A stretch of DNA of 11,720 nt from Clostridiaceae bacterium (GTDB lineage: Bacteria > Bacillota > Clostridia > Saccharofermentanales > DTU023): positions 1-11,720 of the forward strand of contig DUUZ01000164.1 of assembly GCA_012841255.1 (NCBI GenBank). Reading direction: 5' to 3'. A model generated the notes under the pieces. That model did not search any database, was not told the origin of the DNA, and saw only the letters and a list, made by a program, of their open reading frames with translations. Positions within the stretch are counted from its first letter, which is position 1. Every line of letters starts with the position of its first letter. This document shows positions 1-6,432 of the stretch, in pieces. A program made the position numbers and the translations under genes.

Positions 1-300
1 GACATCCCCCGGAGTCATGCCTACCCGGTAGACATAAGATGACATGACAAGAGGATAACCATTCCGGTCAAGAATCATGCCCCGGCGGGGAAGATCTGTC
101 TGGGTGACGAACTGCTGGCTGGCGGCCTTGGCCGCAAGCACCTCGTGCTCCGTGATTTGAAGGCGGTAGAAGCTGCTGACGATGGGGACGGCGATCAGGA
201 TAAAGACCAGAAGAAGCGTCATTAATTTGAAGTCAAAAAAGGAAAATGACCTCATTACGTTCGGACTTCCTTTCGTCTTATCGTTCTGTTGCCCCTTCAT
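1..300 (-). CDS. Class B penicillin-binding protein (FtsI/SpoVD type), N-terminal 100 residues, cut by window edge
   Basis: Division or sporulation transpeptidase that would cross-link septal peptidoglycan. Visible are a short cytoplasmic tail, one hydrophobic signal-anchor (about residues 26-44), then an extracytoplasmic segment carrying the class B PBP dimerisation-domain signature RRGMILDRNG (about residues 73-82). The catalytic transpeptidase domain lies outside the window. Two ATG starts are in frame: 300 (AGGCGG about 9 nt upstream, 24 nt after the ftsL stop) and 255 (AAGGAAGT about 9 nt upstream, 69 nt after ftsL). I chose 300 for the normal operon spacing; 255 would remove 15 tail residues and no known motif. 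Its position directly after ftsL is where ftsI/pbpB or spoVD sits in dcw clusters. Which of these it is cannot be decided without the C-terminus, for example the presence of PASTA domains. Confidence 0.9.
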   Translation of the reverse strand, partial: MKGQQNDKTKGSPNVMRSFSFFDFKLMTLLLVFILIAVPIVSSFYRLQITEHEVLAAKAASQQFVTQTDLPRRGMILDRNGYPLVMSSYVYRVGMTPGDV

Positions 301-324
301 AGAAAATTCCCGCCTTCCCAAAGA

Positions 325-864
325 TCAATTGTCCCGGACCCAGTTCTCGATGGTCCGGGCGCATTCCAGATCCGACATCAAAGCCTCTGTATCCAGTTCA
401 CCCGAGGCCGGAAGCCGGAGCTGGGCCGCTGATATGTAGCGGATCTGATCGGCCGAGGCCTTCTGCATGCCCAGTTCTTCGGCGGCCTGATCCCGGGTGA
501 CCTGGAAGGAGGCTTTGGCGGCCACCCGGTCTTCGATCAGGCCATTTTGTTTATCCAGTTCACCGATCTGCCTTTTCAGGCCGGCGTTCACAAAGCTCAT
601 CTCGGTGATTCTTGCATTTCTGAGAACAATGAAGCCGACGGCCGCAGCCAGGACCATGAAGAGAGTGACCAGGCGCAGGACCGTCCGGGCATGTGTTCTG
701 CCGACCGCTTTATATTGGGAGCGAATATCCGCCTCCTTTTGCAGCTGTTCCCTTCTGGCTTTCTTTTGGGCTTCCTTGACATCCGGCGGTGTGGTCCGGA
801 CCTTGGGCACGGCGTAGGGAACTGCAACTTTCCGGGCCAGATTGCCATCCTGGTAATAACTCAT
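325..864 (-). CDS. ftsL: Cell division protein FtsL-like, bitopic membrane protein
   Basis: Probable FtsL, the small bitopic divisome protein that pairs with DivIC/FtsB and regulates septal peptidoglycan synthesis. The 179-residue product has a basic N-terminal cytoplasmic part of about 60 residues with a charged helix at residues 28-50, one transmembrane segment (about 62-81), an extracytoplasmic coiled coil (about 84-118), and a short conserved-looking region around residues 128-144 (AEELGM, then DQIRYI) of the kind found after the FtsL coiled coil. FtsL sequences are poorly conserved, so the call rests on topology, the LGM-type motif and location between rsmH and a class B PBP. It is longer than the usual 100-130 residues because of both the N-terminal and C-terminal extensions. 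The start overlaps the rsmH stop as ATGA, which suggests translational coupling. Confidence 0.85.
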   Translation of the reverse strand: MSYYQDGNLARKVAVPYAVPKVRTTPPDVKEAQKKARREQLQKEADIRSQYKAVGRTHARTVLRLVTLFMVLAAAVGFIVLRNARITEMSFVNAGLKRQIGELDKQNGLIEDRVAAKASFQVTRDQAAEELGMQKASADQIRYISAAQLRLPASGELDTEALMSDLECARTIENWVRDN

Positions 865-1826
865 GAGGCGGTCCCTCCAAATTCAAAGGCGCGCAGCCGG
901 GCACTTCTTGACCGGGGATTGGCGGCTAATTCCTCTTCGGATGCTGCCACCGGGCGGGCGGTCACGATTCTTCCCAGGGCCTTCTTGCCGCAGATGCAGG
1001 CCGGAAAATCCCGGGGGCATTCACAGGGGTCCTGCCAGCGGCGCATGGCCTGCTTGACCATGCGGTCCTCCAGGGAGTGGAAGCTGATAAAGACGGCCCG
1101 GCCGCCCGGGGCCATGACCCGGGGCAGCTCCATGAGAAGATGGGCCAGTTCCTGCTGTTCGCGGTTGACAGCCATGCGGAGGGCCTGAAAGGTCTGCCTG
1201 GCAGGGTTTCCCTCCCGCCGCACCCGGGAGGGAACGGCAGAGGCCACGATGTCGGCCAGATCCAGGGTCCGTGTGATGGGGCCCTCCTCCCTCCTCTTGA
1301 CGATGGAGCGGGCGATGGAGGAGGCGTAGCGCTCTTCGCCGTAGAGGCGGAGGAGGGCGATCAGTTCTTCTTCTGGGATAAGAGCCAAGAGTTCAGCCGC
1401 CGACTGCCCTTCTTCCTGGTTCATCCGCATGTCCAGGGGGCCGTCCTTTAAATACGAAAAACCGCGTTCGCCGCGGTCCAGTTGGCGGGAGCTGACTCCG
1501 AGGTCAGCCAGGAGCCCGTCTGCCGCGCGGCCGGCCTCGATATCCAGCCAGCGGGGGAAGTCGCTGAAGGAGGCGTGGATGGTTTGAAAGGATCCTTCCG
1601 TCTCAACTTGGGACAGGCGTTCCTGGCAGACGGCCAGGGATTCCTTGTCCCGGTCGGCGGAAAAGAGTCTCCCCGCCCCGCCCAGTTTCTCCAGGATGGC
1701 AGCACTGTGGCCGCCGCCTCCGGCGGTCAGATCAACATAGAGGCCGTCTTGCCGGACGGCAAGGGCCTCTATGGTCTCGTCAAGGAGAACGGGCCGGTGC
1801 CAGGCGTTATAATCCGCGGATGTCAT
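861..1826 (-). CDS. rsmH: 16S rRNA (cytosine-1402-N4)-methyltransferase RsmH (MraW)
   Basis: SAM-dependent enzyme that N4-methylates C1402 in the decoding centre of 16S rRNA. The 321-residue product has the family motifs in order: WHRPVLLDE near the N-terminus (9-17), the SAM-binding loop DLTAGGGGHS (32-41), DLGVSSRQLD (108-117) followed by ERGFSY and DGPLDMRM (to 135), NPARQTFQALRMAVN (207-221, where the family usually has His at the first position), ISFHSLEDR (247-255), a four-cysteine patch (C268, C270, C277, C279), and the C-terminal NPRSRSARLRA. Length is normal for the family. The start overlaps the end of mraZ by 20 nt and has no convincing SD sequence, so translation probably depends on ribosomes finishing mraZ. 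The 3' end overlaps ftsL by 4 nt. Confidence 0.98.
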   Translation of the reverse strand: MTSADYNAWHRPVLLDETIEALAVRQDGLYVDLTAGGGGHSAAILEKLGGAGRLFSADRDKESLAVCQERLSQVETEGSFQTIHASFSDFPRWLDIEAGRAADGLLADLGVSSRQLDRGERGFSYLKDGPLDMRMNQEEGQSAAELLALIPEEELIALLRLYGEERYASSIARSIVKRREEGPITRTLDLADIVASAVPSRVRREGNPARQTFQALRMAVNREQQELAHLLMELPRVMAPGGRAVFISFHSLEDRMVKQAMRRWQDPCECPRDFPACICGKKALGRIVTARPVAASEEELAANPRSRSARLRAFEFGGTAS

Positions 1827-2241
1827 AGCCGGTCAAGTCCATGTCTGCCAGGGAACCTTCATCCTCCTGCTGTTGGTCGAAGAAGGCCTGGGAGCAGATT
1901 TCGATTTTGTCAAATACGTCGATGAAGCAGATTTCCTGACCGGGATCGACCCCGATGTGCTTCCAGAGGAAGGCCGGGACCGACATGCGGCCCTGACCGT
2001 CAAATTCACAGACTGTCGATGCCCCGAGGACATCTCTTTTCAGTTTACGGATTTCATAGCCGGTGCTGGAATTGTTGAGGATTTGTTCCTTGATGGCTTC
2101 AAACTGATCGGGCGTGTAGGCAGCCAGATAACCCTGGTCAATTCCCTGGGTCACGATCAGCGAACCGTCGAGTTTTTCGCGGAGTTTCGCCGGCACGATC
2201 ACGCGCCCTTTCGTATCTACGGTATGGGTATAACGAGCCAC
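1807..2241 (-). CDS. mraZ: Transcriptional regulator MraZ
   Basis: DNA-binding regulator of the division and cell wall (dcw) cluster, which in characterised species autoregulates mraZ through short direct repeats in its own promoter. The 144-residue protein has two SpoVT/AbrB-like half-domains: HTVDTKGRVIVPAKLRE (6-22) and FDGQGRMSVPAF (80-91). The second copy ends in LW rather than the more common LR. The start is GTG; the family usually has three or four more residues before the YxHxxD motif, but the SD AGGAGGAGGAG five bases upstream (2246-2256) fixes this start. The C-terminal tail of about 24 residues is acidic. It is the first gene of its transcription unit, and four GTGG boxes upstream are candidate MraZ sites. 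The 3' end overlaps rsmH by 20 nt. Confidence 0.97.
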   Translation of the reverse strand: MARYTHTVDTKGRVIVPAKLREKLDGSLIVTQGIDQGYLAAYTPDQFEAIKEQILNNSSTGYEIRKLKRDVLGASTVCEFDGQGRMSVPAFLWKHIGVDPGQEICFIDVFDKIEICSQAFFDQQQEDEGSLADMDLTGYDIRGL

Positions 2242-2245
2242 GACA

Positions 2246-2256
2246 CTCCTCCTCCT
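2246..2256 (-). promoter_or_regulatory. Ribosome binding site of mraZ
   Basis: On the minus strand this reads AGGAGGAGGAG, a triplicated GGA-type SD ending five bases before the GTG start. Its strength supports the non-ATG start over any downstream alternative. Confidence 0.9.
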
Positions 2257-2268
2257 ATATTGATATGC

Positions 2269-2299
2269 ATTCTACCACAAATCACCACTAAGATGTCAA
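2269..2299 (-). promoter_or_regulatory. Predicted sigma-A promoter of the mraZ operon
   Basis: A perfect -35 hexamer TTGACA (2299-2294) is followed after 19 bases by TAGAAT (2274-2269), preceded by TGG, giving an extended -10 (TGnTAGAAT). The 19-base spacer is longer than the optimal 17, which the extended -10 could compensate. The transcription start would fall near 2262, leaving a leader of about 20 nt that is mostly the SD. It lies between the upstream terminator and the mraZ GTG, as expected for the only promoter of this unit in the window. Prediction from sequence only. Confidence 0.7.
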
Positions 2300-2320
2300 T
2301 ACCTTCCACTTTCCTCCACA
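2270..2320 (-). promoter_or_regulatory. Four GTGG direct repeats, candidate MraZ operator
   Basis: Four 10-base units sharing the core (A/T)GTGG occur as two adjacent pairs: TGTGGAGGAA (2320-2311) with AGTGGAAGGT (2310-2301), and AGTGGTGATT (2289-2280) with TGTGGTAGAA (2279-2270). Units within a pair are spaced exactly 10 bp; the pairs are offset by 21 bp, so all cores fall close to one helical face. The first pair abuts the -35 hexamer and the second fills the spacer and overlaps the -10. MraZ is known to bind short G-rich direct repeats with about 10-bp spacing upstream of its own gene, so autoregulation by occlusion of RNA polymerase is the natural inference. Confidence 0.8.
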
Positions 2321-2337
2321 TTTCAGACAAAAGTTGC

Positions 2338-2360
2338 AAAAAAAGGGCCGGAATGACCCG
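2338..2360 (-). terminator. Rho-independent terminator after rodA
   Basis: Transcribed on the minus strand, GGGTC (2359-2355), loop ATTCC, GGCCC (2349-2345) forms a 5-bp stem with one G-U pair, followed immediately by seven U residues (2344-2338). It lies about 33 nt after the rodA stop and just upstream of the mraZ operator, and so separates the two transcription units. The stem is short, so some read-through into mraZ is possible. Confidence 0.75.
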
Positions 2361-2392
2361 CCTCCAAGAAAAATCAGCTTAAAAAAGGAGAG

Positions 2393-3553
2393 TTAGAGAC
2401 TGTAGGTATTGTGGTTGAGGGAATAGTTGAGCAGAACTCCCAAAAGCATGAAGTTGGTCACCATGGCCGAACCCCCGTAGCTGATGAAAGGCAGGGGGAT
2501 GCCGGTGATGGGGAGAAGTCCCACGGTCATTCCGATGTTCTCGATGAAGTGGAAGGAGACGCTGGCGATCAGGGCCACCATGATATAGGATTCATCCGGC
2601 GAACGCTCGGAGACCTTGCCGGCCACCCGCAGGGTGTGGACGATGAAGTAGACGGCCAGGAGCATGATGAGGCTGGTTCCGATCAGGCCCAGCTGCTCGG
2701 AGATGGCGGTGAAGATGAAGTCGGATTCCTTGACCGGGACGCTGACCGTACTCCCCTGGTTGCCGGTCAGGCCGCCCGAGGCCACGGCTGCAATGGACTG
2801 GTCGATATGGTAGGAGGCGGACTTGTCATAGCCCCGGAAGAGGAAAGTCATGATCCGCTCCTTCTGGGAGGAGTTGAGGATGAACTGCCAGGCCAGGGGG
2901 ATGAGGAGAAAGACGGTCCCCGATAAAGAGAGGATGATGGTCCGCCAGCGGACCCCCCAGACAAAGGTGGTGGACAGGAACATGAAGAGGAGGACCAGGC
3001 TGGTCCCCAGGTCCGGCTCCGTAATCACGAAGAGGAAGGGCAGGCCGTAGATGAAGGCGATCCGGGCGAAGCCCCGGAAGGCGGACAGCTCTCCCCTCTT
3101 CATGGCGGCGAAGACGGGTCCGGCCACCATGGCCACCCCGATCTTGGACAGTTCCGAGGGCTGGAAGGAGCCGAAAAGAGGCAGGCGGATCCAGCTGTCG
3201 GCCCCGGCAACCGGCCGGTAGCCGTCGATCTTGACATAGATGAGCAAAAGGATGCTGACCACGTAGATGGCCCCTCCGATCAGCCGCATGGTGGGCGGTT
3301 CGAAGAGGCAGAGCAACGAGGCCAAGACCATGCCGATCAGGACGGCGGCGATCTGCTTGTAGAAGTTCATGGGATAGTCGAAGATGACCGCCCCGTAGCC
3401 CTTGGCCAGGACCGTGTTCAAAACCACCAGGCCGATGATGACCAGCGCCAGAACAGGGACCAGCATCTTGTAGTCCAGCATTTGGAAGAAGAGGTCGGCC
3501 CGGGACTTCTTGGCAGTCCCCGTCCGCCTCATGGATCCGTCAGTCCAGTCCAT
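2393..3553 (-). CDS. rodA: SEDS peptidoglycan glycosyltransferase RodA (elongasome)
   Basis: Polytopic SEDS polymerase that uses lipid II to extend glycan strands, normally working with a class B PBP during lateral wall growth. The 386-residue protein shows about ten hydrophobic segments and the family landmarks: SWIRLPLFGSFQPSELSK (120-137, with the conserved Trp), EPDLGTSL (179-186), HIDQSIAAVASGGLTG (249-264), SDFIF (277-281, holding the conserved Asp of the large extracellular loop) and GIPLPFISYGGSAM (351-364). The stretch NIGMTVGLLPITGIPLPF and the N-terminal LDYKML favour RodA over FtsW. Two details differ from the common consensus: the loop preceding the Asp reads KESDF rather than xxHTDF, and GNQGS stands where GKG is usual. 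Start and lgt stop overlap by one base (TGATG). An alternative start at residue 8 cannot be excluded. Confidence 0.93.
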   Translation of the reverse strand: MDWTDGSMRRTGTAKKSRADLFFQMLDYKMLVPVLALVIIGLVVLNTVLAKGYGAVIFDYPMNFYKQIAAVLIGMVLASLLCLFEPPTMRLIGGAIYVVSILLLIYVKIDGYRPVAGADSWIRLPLFGSFQPSELSKIGVAMVAGPVFAAMKRGELSAFRGFARIAFIYGLPFLFVITEPDLGTSLVLLFMFLSTTFVWGVRWRTIILSLSGTVFLLIPLAWQFILNSSQKERIMTFLFRGYDKSASYHIDQSIAAVASGGLTGNQGSTVSVPVKESDFIFTAISEQLGLIGTSLIMLLAVYFIVHTLRVAGKVSERSPDESYIMVALIASVSFHFIENIGMTVGLLPITGIPLPFISYGGSAMVTNFMLLGVLLNYSLNHNTYSL

Positions 3554-4500
3554 CAGTCCCGGGTCCCGGTGATTTTTTCAATCCGGGTGACCGTGGCGGC
3601 CCCGGGGGCCAGGGAGGCGATCAGGCGCTGCCGCCTCTTCTCATAGATGCCTATGAAGATGTAGAGGAGGATGGAGCCTGCCACCATGGCGGCCGACAGG
3701 ACCTGGGAGATCCGCCAGGTCTGGCCGAAGGCTGTGAACATGAGCGCATCGGTCCGGATGCCTTCCACGAAGAAGCGGACGATGCCGTAGAGGAAGAAGT
3801 AGGTCAGGACGGTGGTCCAGGGTCGCTTTTGCTTCTTCAATACAAAGATGAGGATGACGAAGATCAGCATGTTGGCCAAAAACTCATAAAGGAAAGTGGG
3901 GTGGACCGGCAGGTTGGGGTCCAGGCCCGGCAGGGGGTTGGCCGGATCTGCATTCAGGGCGGCCAGGCCCTGGCGGGTGCCCTCGCTGATCATGCCCCAG
4001 GGCAGGCTGGTATTGGTGCCGAAGGCCTCCTGGTTGAAGAAGTTGCCCCAGCGGCCGATGCCCTGGCCCAGAGGCAGGAGGACCGCCAGATAATCCATGA
4101 TCCGGTGGGCCTTGGTCTTCTTGACCCGGGCGGCAATGAGAAGGGCCACGATGCCCCCGATGACGCCCCCGTAGAAGGCCAGGCCGCCCTGGCGGAAGTC
4201 CAGGATCCTGAAGATGGAACCCTTGAAGTATTCCCACTCAAAGGCCACGTAATAGGCCCGGGCCCCCACCATGATGAAGGGGATCATCCACAGGAAGTAG
4301 TCCAGGACATCGTCCTTGGTGAAATCATATTTCTTGGCCCGGGTCATGGCCAGCACAATACAGAGGACCATGCCCAGGGTGAAGGTCAGTCCGTACCAGT
4401 AGACCGTCAGGTCATTGCCGAAAAGACTGATTTGAAAGGCTTCCCGGCCGATCCTCAGATTCTCGATGCCCAGTCCGGGAAAAGATACATTGTATTTCAT
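3553..4500 (-). CDS. lgt: Phosphatidylglycerol--prolipoprotein diacylglyceryl transferase Lgt
   Basis: Integral membrane enzyme that transfers diacylglycerol from phosphatidylglycerol to the lipobox cysteine of prolipoproteins, the first step of lipoprotein maturation. The 315-residue product has about seven membrane segments and the Lgt signatures: YWYGLTF near residues 34-40, GGLAFYGGVIGG (105-116), GRWGNFFNQEAFG (149-161, holding the essential Arg/Asn region), HPTFLYE (200-206) and YGIVRFFVEGIRTD (238-251). A periplasmic-side insert of about 25 residues (175-199) is rich in Pro, Asn and Asp, and a basic C-terminal tail of about 30 residues follows the last segment. It starts 31 nt after ribF with a good SD and overlaps rodA by one base. 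Position inside the translation-linked operon is unusual. Confidence 0.98.
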   Translation of the reverse strand: MKYNVSFPGLGIENLRIGREAFQISLFGNDLTVYWYGLTFTLGMVLCIVLAMTRAKKYDFTKDDVLDYFLWMIPFIMVGARAYYVAFEWEYFKGSIFRILDFRQGGLAFYGGVIGGIVALLIAARVKKTKAHRIMDYLAVLLPLGQGIGRWGNFFNQEAFGTNTSLPWGMISEGTRQGLAALNADPANPLPGLDPNLPVHPTFLYEFLANMLIFVILIFVLKKQKRPWTTVLTYFFLYGIVRFFVEGIRTDALMFTAFGQTWRISQVLSAAMVAGSILLYIFIGIYEKRRQRLIASLAPGAATVTRIEKITGTRD

Positions 4501-4507
4501 AAGGGGG

Positions 4508-4515
4508 CTCCTCCC
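4508..4515 (-). promoter_or_regulatory. Ribosome binding site of lgt
   Basis: GGGAGGAG on the minus strand, seven bases before the lgt ATG. It is flanked by CCCCC, so GGG-AGGAG-CCC could form a very small hairpin with the SD in its loop; too weak to claim regulation. Confidence 0.8.
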
Positions 4516-4531
4516 AAGCAGTGCTATTTTA

Positions 4532-5461
4532 TCACAGGCCGTGCATGGCGCGGACCTGGATCAAGTCCTGGTCGATCCGGGCCTTGAGTTCGGACAGGCT
4601 GGGGAAATCCAGTTCGTCCCGGGTGAAGGCCACAAACTCAACCCGGGCCTCTTCCCCGTAAAGATCCCCTGAAAAATCGTAGAGATAGGACTCGATCAGG
4701 GTGTCCCGCCGGTCCCGGTGGACCGAGGGCGCGATGCCGACGCTGGTCACGGCCGGGAAGTCCTGGCCCCGGACCCGGACCCGGGTCTGGTAGACACCGA
4801 AGCGCAGGAGGGCCGAATGCTCCGGATAAAGCATGTTGGCCGTGGGAAAGCCCAATGTGGTCCCCAGTCTTCTGCCGGGAATGACGGTGCCCTCAAGCCG
4901 GAAGGGCCGGGTCATCATGGCCGTGGCTTCATCAAGCCGTCCTTCTGCCAGGGACTGCCGGATCCGGGTGCTGGAGATTTTCTCGCCCTGGAAGTCAATA
5001 TCCCCCATGATCAGGGGCTCCAGATCCCGCCGGGCGGCAAAATCCAGCAGGTAGTCCACATCCCCCTCGCTCTTCCAGCCGTAGCGGGCGTCGGCCCCCA
5101 CGGCCAGCAGGCGGCCCGAGAGATCCCCTGCAATGACCTGGTCCAGAAAATCGAAGGGAGATAAGTGCTGGAAGTCTTCTTCCAGGGGGATCAAAAAGAT
5201 ATCCTCGACTCCCAGTTCCCGGAAGATGGCGATCTTTTCTTCTTCCGTGGTCAAAAACTCGCGGCCGATGACCCGGCCTCCGAAATCCAGGCCGTCTTCA
5301 TAAGAGAAGGTGAAGACGGAGGATGCCAGCCCCTTTTTTGCAGAGGCTTCCTGCATGCGGCGGATCAGTTCCAGGTGGCCCTGGTGGACTCCGTCGAAGA
5401 CGCCCAGGGCAATTCCTCTGGGCCTTTGGTCAACATTTTTCAGACTCCGGTAAATAGTCAT
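4532..5461 (-). CDS. ribF: Bifunctional riboflavin kinase / FMN adenylyltransferase RibF
   Basis: Makes FMN and then FAD from riboflavin. The N-terminal nucleotidyltransferase domain (about 1-180) has GVFDGVHQGH (20-29), VGADARYGWKSEGD (121-134) and ISSTRIR (162-168). The C-terminal flavokinase domain (about 183-305) has GRRLGTTLGFPTAN (196-209), VGIAPS (241-246) and ESYLYDFSGDLYG (257-269), whose first Glu matches the conserved kinase Glu. Length (309) is normal. Deviations: the family's xDFRFG becomes ADARYG, and IGxxPT becomes VGIAPS with Ser for the usual Thr near the Mg-nucleotide site. Key residues otherwise look intact, so I expect a working enzyme. The start overlaps the truB stop by ATGA. 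Firmicutes often have rpsO next; here lgt follows instead. Confidence 0.96.
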   Translation of the reverse strand: MTIYRSLKNVDQRPRGIALGVFDGVHQGHLELIRRMQEASAKKGLASSVFTFSYEDGLDFGGRVIGREFLTTEEEKIAIFRELGVEDIFLIPLEEDFQHLSPFDFLDQVIAGDLSGRLLAVGADARYGWKSEGDVDYLLDFAARRDLEPLIMGDIDFQGEKISSTRIRQSLAEGRLDEATAMMTRPFRLEGTVIPGRRLGTTLGFPTANMLYPEHSALLRFGVYQTRVRVRGQDFPAVTSVGIAPSVHRDRRDTLIESYLYDFSGDLYGEEARVEFVAFTRDELDFPSLSELKARIDQDLIQVRAMHGL

Positions 5462-6432
5462 CTTGCTTGGTCTTTCTTCTCGATCTCATCAGGGGTCAAA
5501 AAGACCCGTTTAACCCGGGCCTGGCCGGCAGTCACGGTTCCGACGGCCACCAGCTGGTCCCGGTAAAAAAAAGCGGCTTCCGAAGTATCGGAAAGAACGG
5601 ATGCGATGGTCCGGCCGTAGGTCAGATCCAGCGCTTCCCCGGCCTTCAGATCCATGCGGGGCCAGTCCAAAAAGACCGAACCCACAGGTAAAATCCAGCC
5701 CCGCTCCTGGATGGCCTGGCGGAAGCGGTCCCCGTCTTCCCCGCATGCGGTAAAAAGCGCCTCCAGCTGATCCAGGGGGACTGCCCGCTCCAGGTCGAAG
5801 CGGCCGACCGACAGACGGCGGAGCGCCGTGGCATGGGCAAAGACACCCAGCTTCCGGCCCAGAAGATCCGCCAAAGAGCGGATATAGGTACCGGAGCTGA
5901 CCGTCATCTCCACGGTCAGGCGGGGGCAGCCGTCCCCGGGGGCGGTAACACTGATCAGTTTTGAACGGTAGACCCGGATGTCCCGGACGGGCCGGTCGAC
6001 TTCCTGGCCCTGGCGGGCATATTTGTAAAGGGGTTTGCCGTCAATTTTAACGGCGGAGTATAAAGGGGCCCTTTGGCGGGTCTCCGAGGTCAGCCCGGAA
6101 ACAAGGGGCTGGATGCGTTCAAATTCAAAGAAGGAAACAAGGTCTTTGCGGGGGGCTTCTTCCAGAATCTCTCCTTCCGAGTCCATGGTGTCGGTGGACT
6201 GGCCCAGGAGGATTTCGGCCCGGTAGCTTTTGTCCCAGCCCAGAAGGTAGCCTGCGGCTCCCGTGGCCCTGCCGAAGCAGATGGGCAGGACGCCGGTGGC
6301 GAAGGGGTCCAGGGTGCCGGTGTGGCCGACCCGGCGCATCTTCAGATAGCGGCGCAGGCGGGAGACGACTGCGGCTGAGGTCAGGCCTTCCGGTTTATCG
6401 ACAAGGATGAGTCCGTCTGCCGGCGCCGTCAT
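5458..6432 (-). CDS. truB: tRNA pseudouridine(55) synthase TruB
   Basis: Isomerises U55 to pseudouridine in the T-arm of most tRNAs. The 324-residue product begins with LILVDKPEGLTS (8-19), has the catalytic motif GHTGTLDPFATGVLP (36-50) with nucleophile Asp42, the LGQSTDTMDSEG stretch (75-86), YSAVKIDGKPLYKYAR (about 125-140) and SSGTYIRSLADLLG (about 179-192). The C-terminal 80 or so residues fit the usual RNA-binding extension (PUA-like) but are not strongly recognisable by eye. The start overlaps the nrnA stop by ATGA and is preceded by AGAAGGCGG inside nrnA. The 3' end overlaps ribF by 4 nt. Order nrnA-truB-ribF is typical of Clostridia. Confidence 0.97.
   Translation of the reverse strand: MTAPADGLILVDKPEGLTSAAVVSRLRRYLKMRRVGHTGTLDPFATGVLPICFGRATGAAGYLLGWDKSYRAEILLGQSTDTMDSEGEILEEAPRKDLVSFFEFERIQPLVSGLTSETRQRAPLYSAVKIDGKPLYKYARQGQEVDRPVRDIRVYRSKLISVTAPGDGCPRLTVEMTVSSGTYIRSLADLLGRKLGVFAHATALRRLSVGRFDLERAVPLDQLEALFTACGEDGDRFRQAIQERGWILPVGSVFLDWPRMDLKAGEALDLTYGRTIASVLSDTSEAAFFYRDQLVAVGTVTAGQARVKRVFLTPDEIEKKDQAR

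Noticed and set aside
2242..2392. A riboswitch or small RNA in the rodA-mraZ gap
   Set aside because: The 151 bases are accounted for by a terminator, operator repeats, promoter and SD; the predicted mraZ leader is only about 20 nt.
3829..4587. 252-codon plus-strand frame opposite lgt and the ribF 3' end
   Set aside because: Antisense to clear Lgt and RibF motifs and crosses the gene boundary; caused by GC-rich codon bias.
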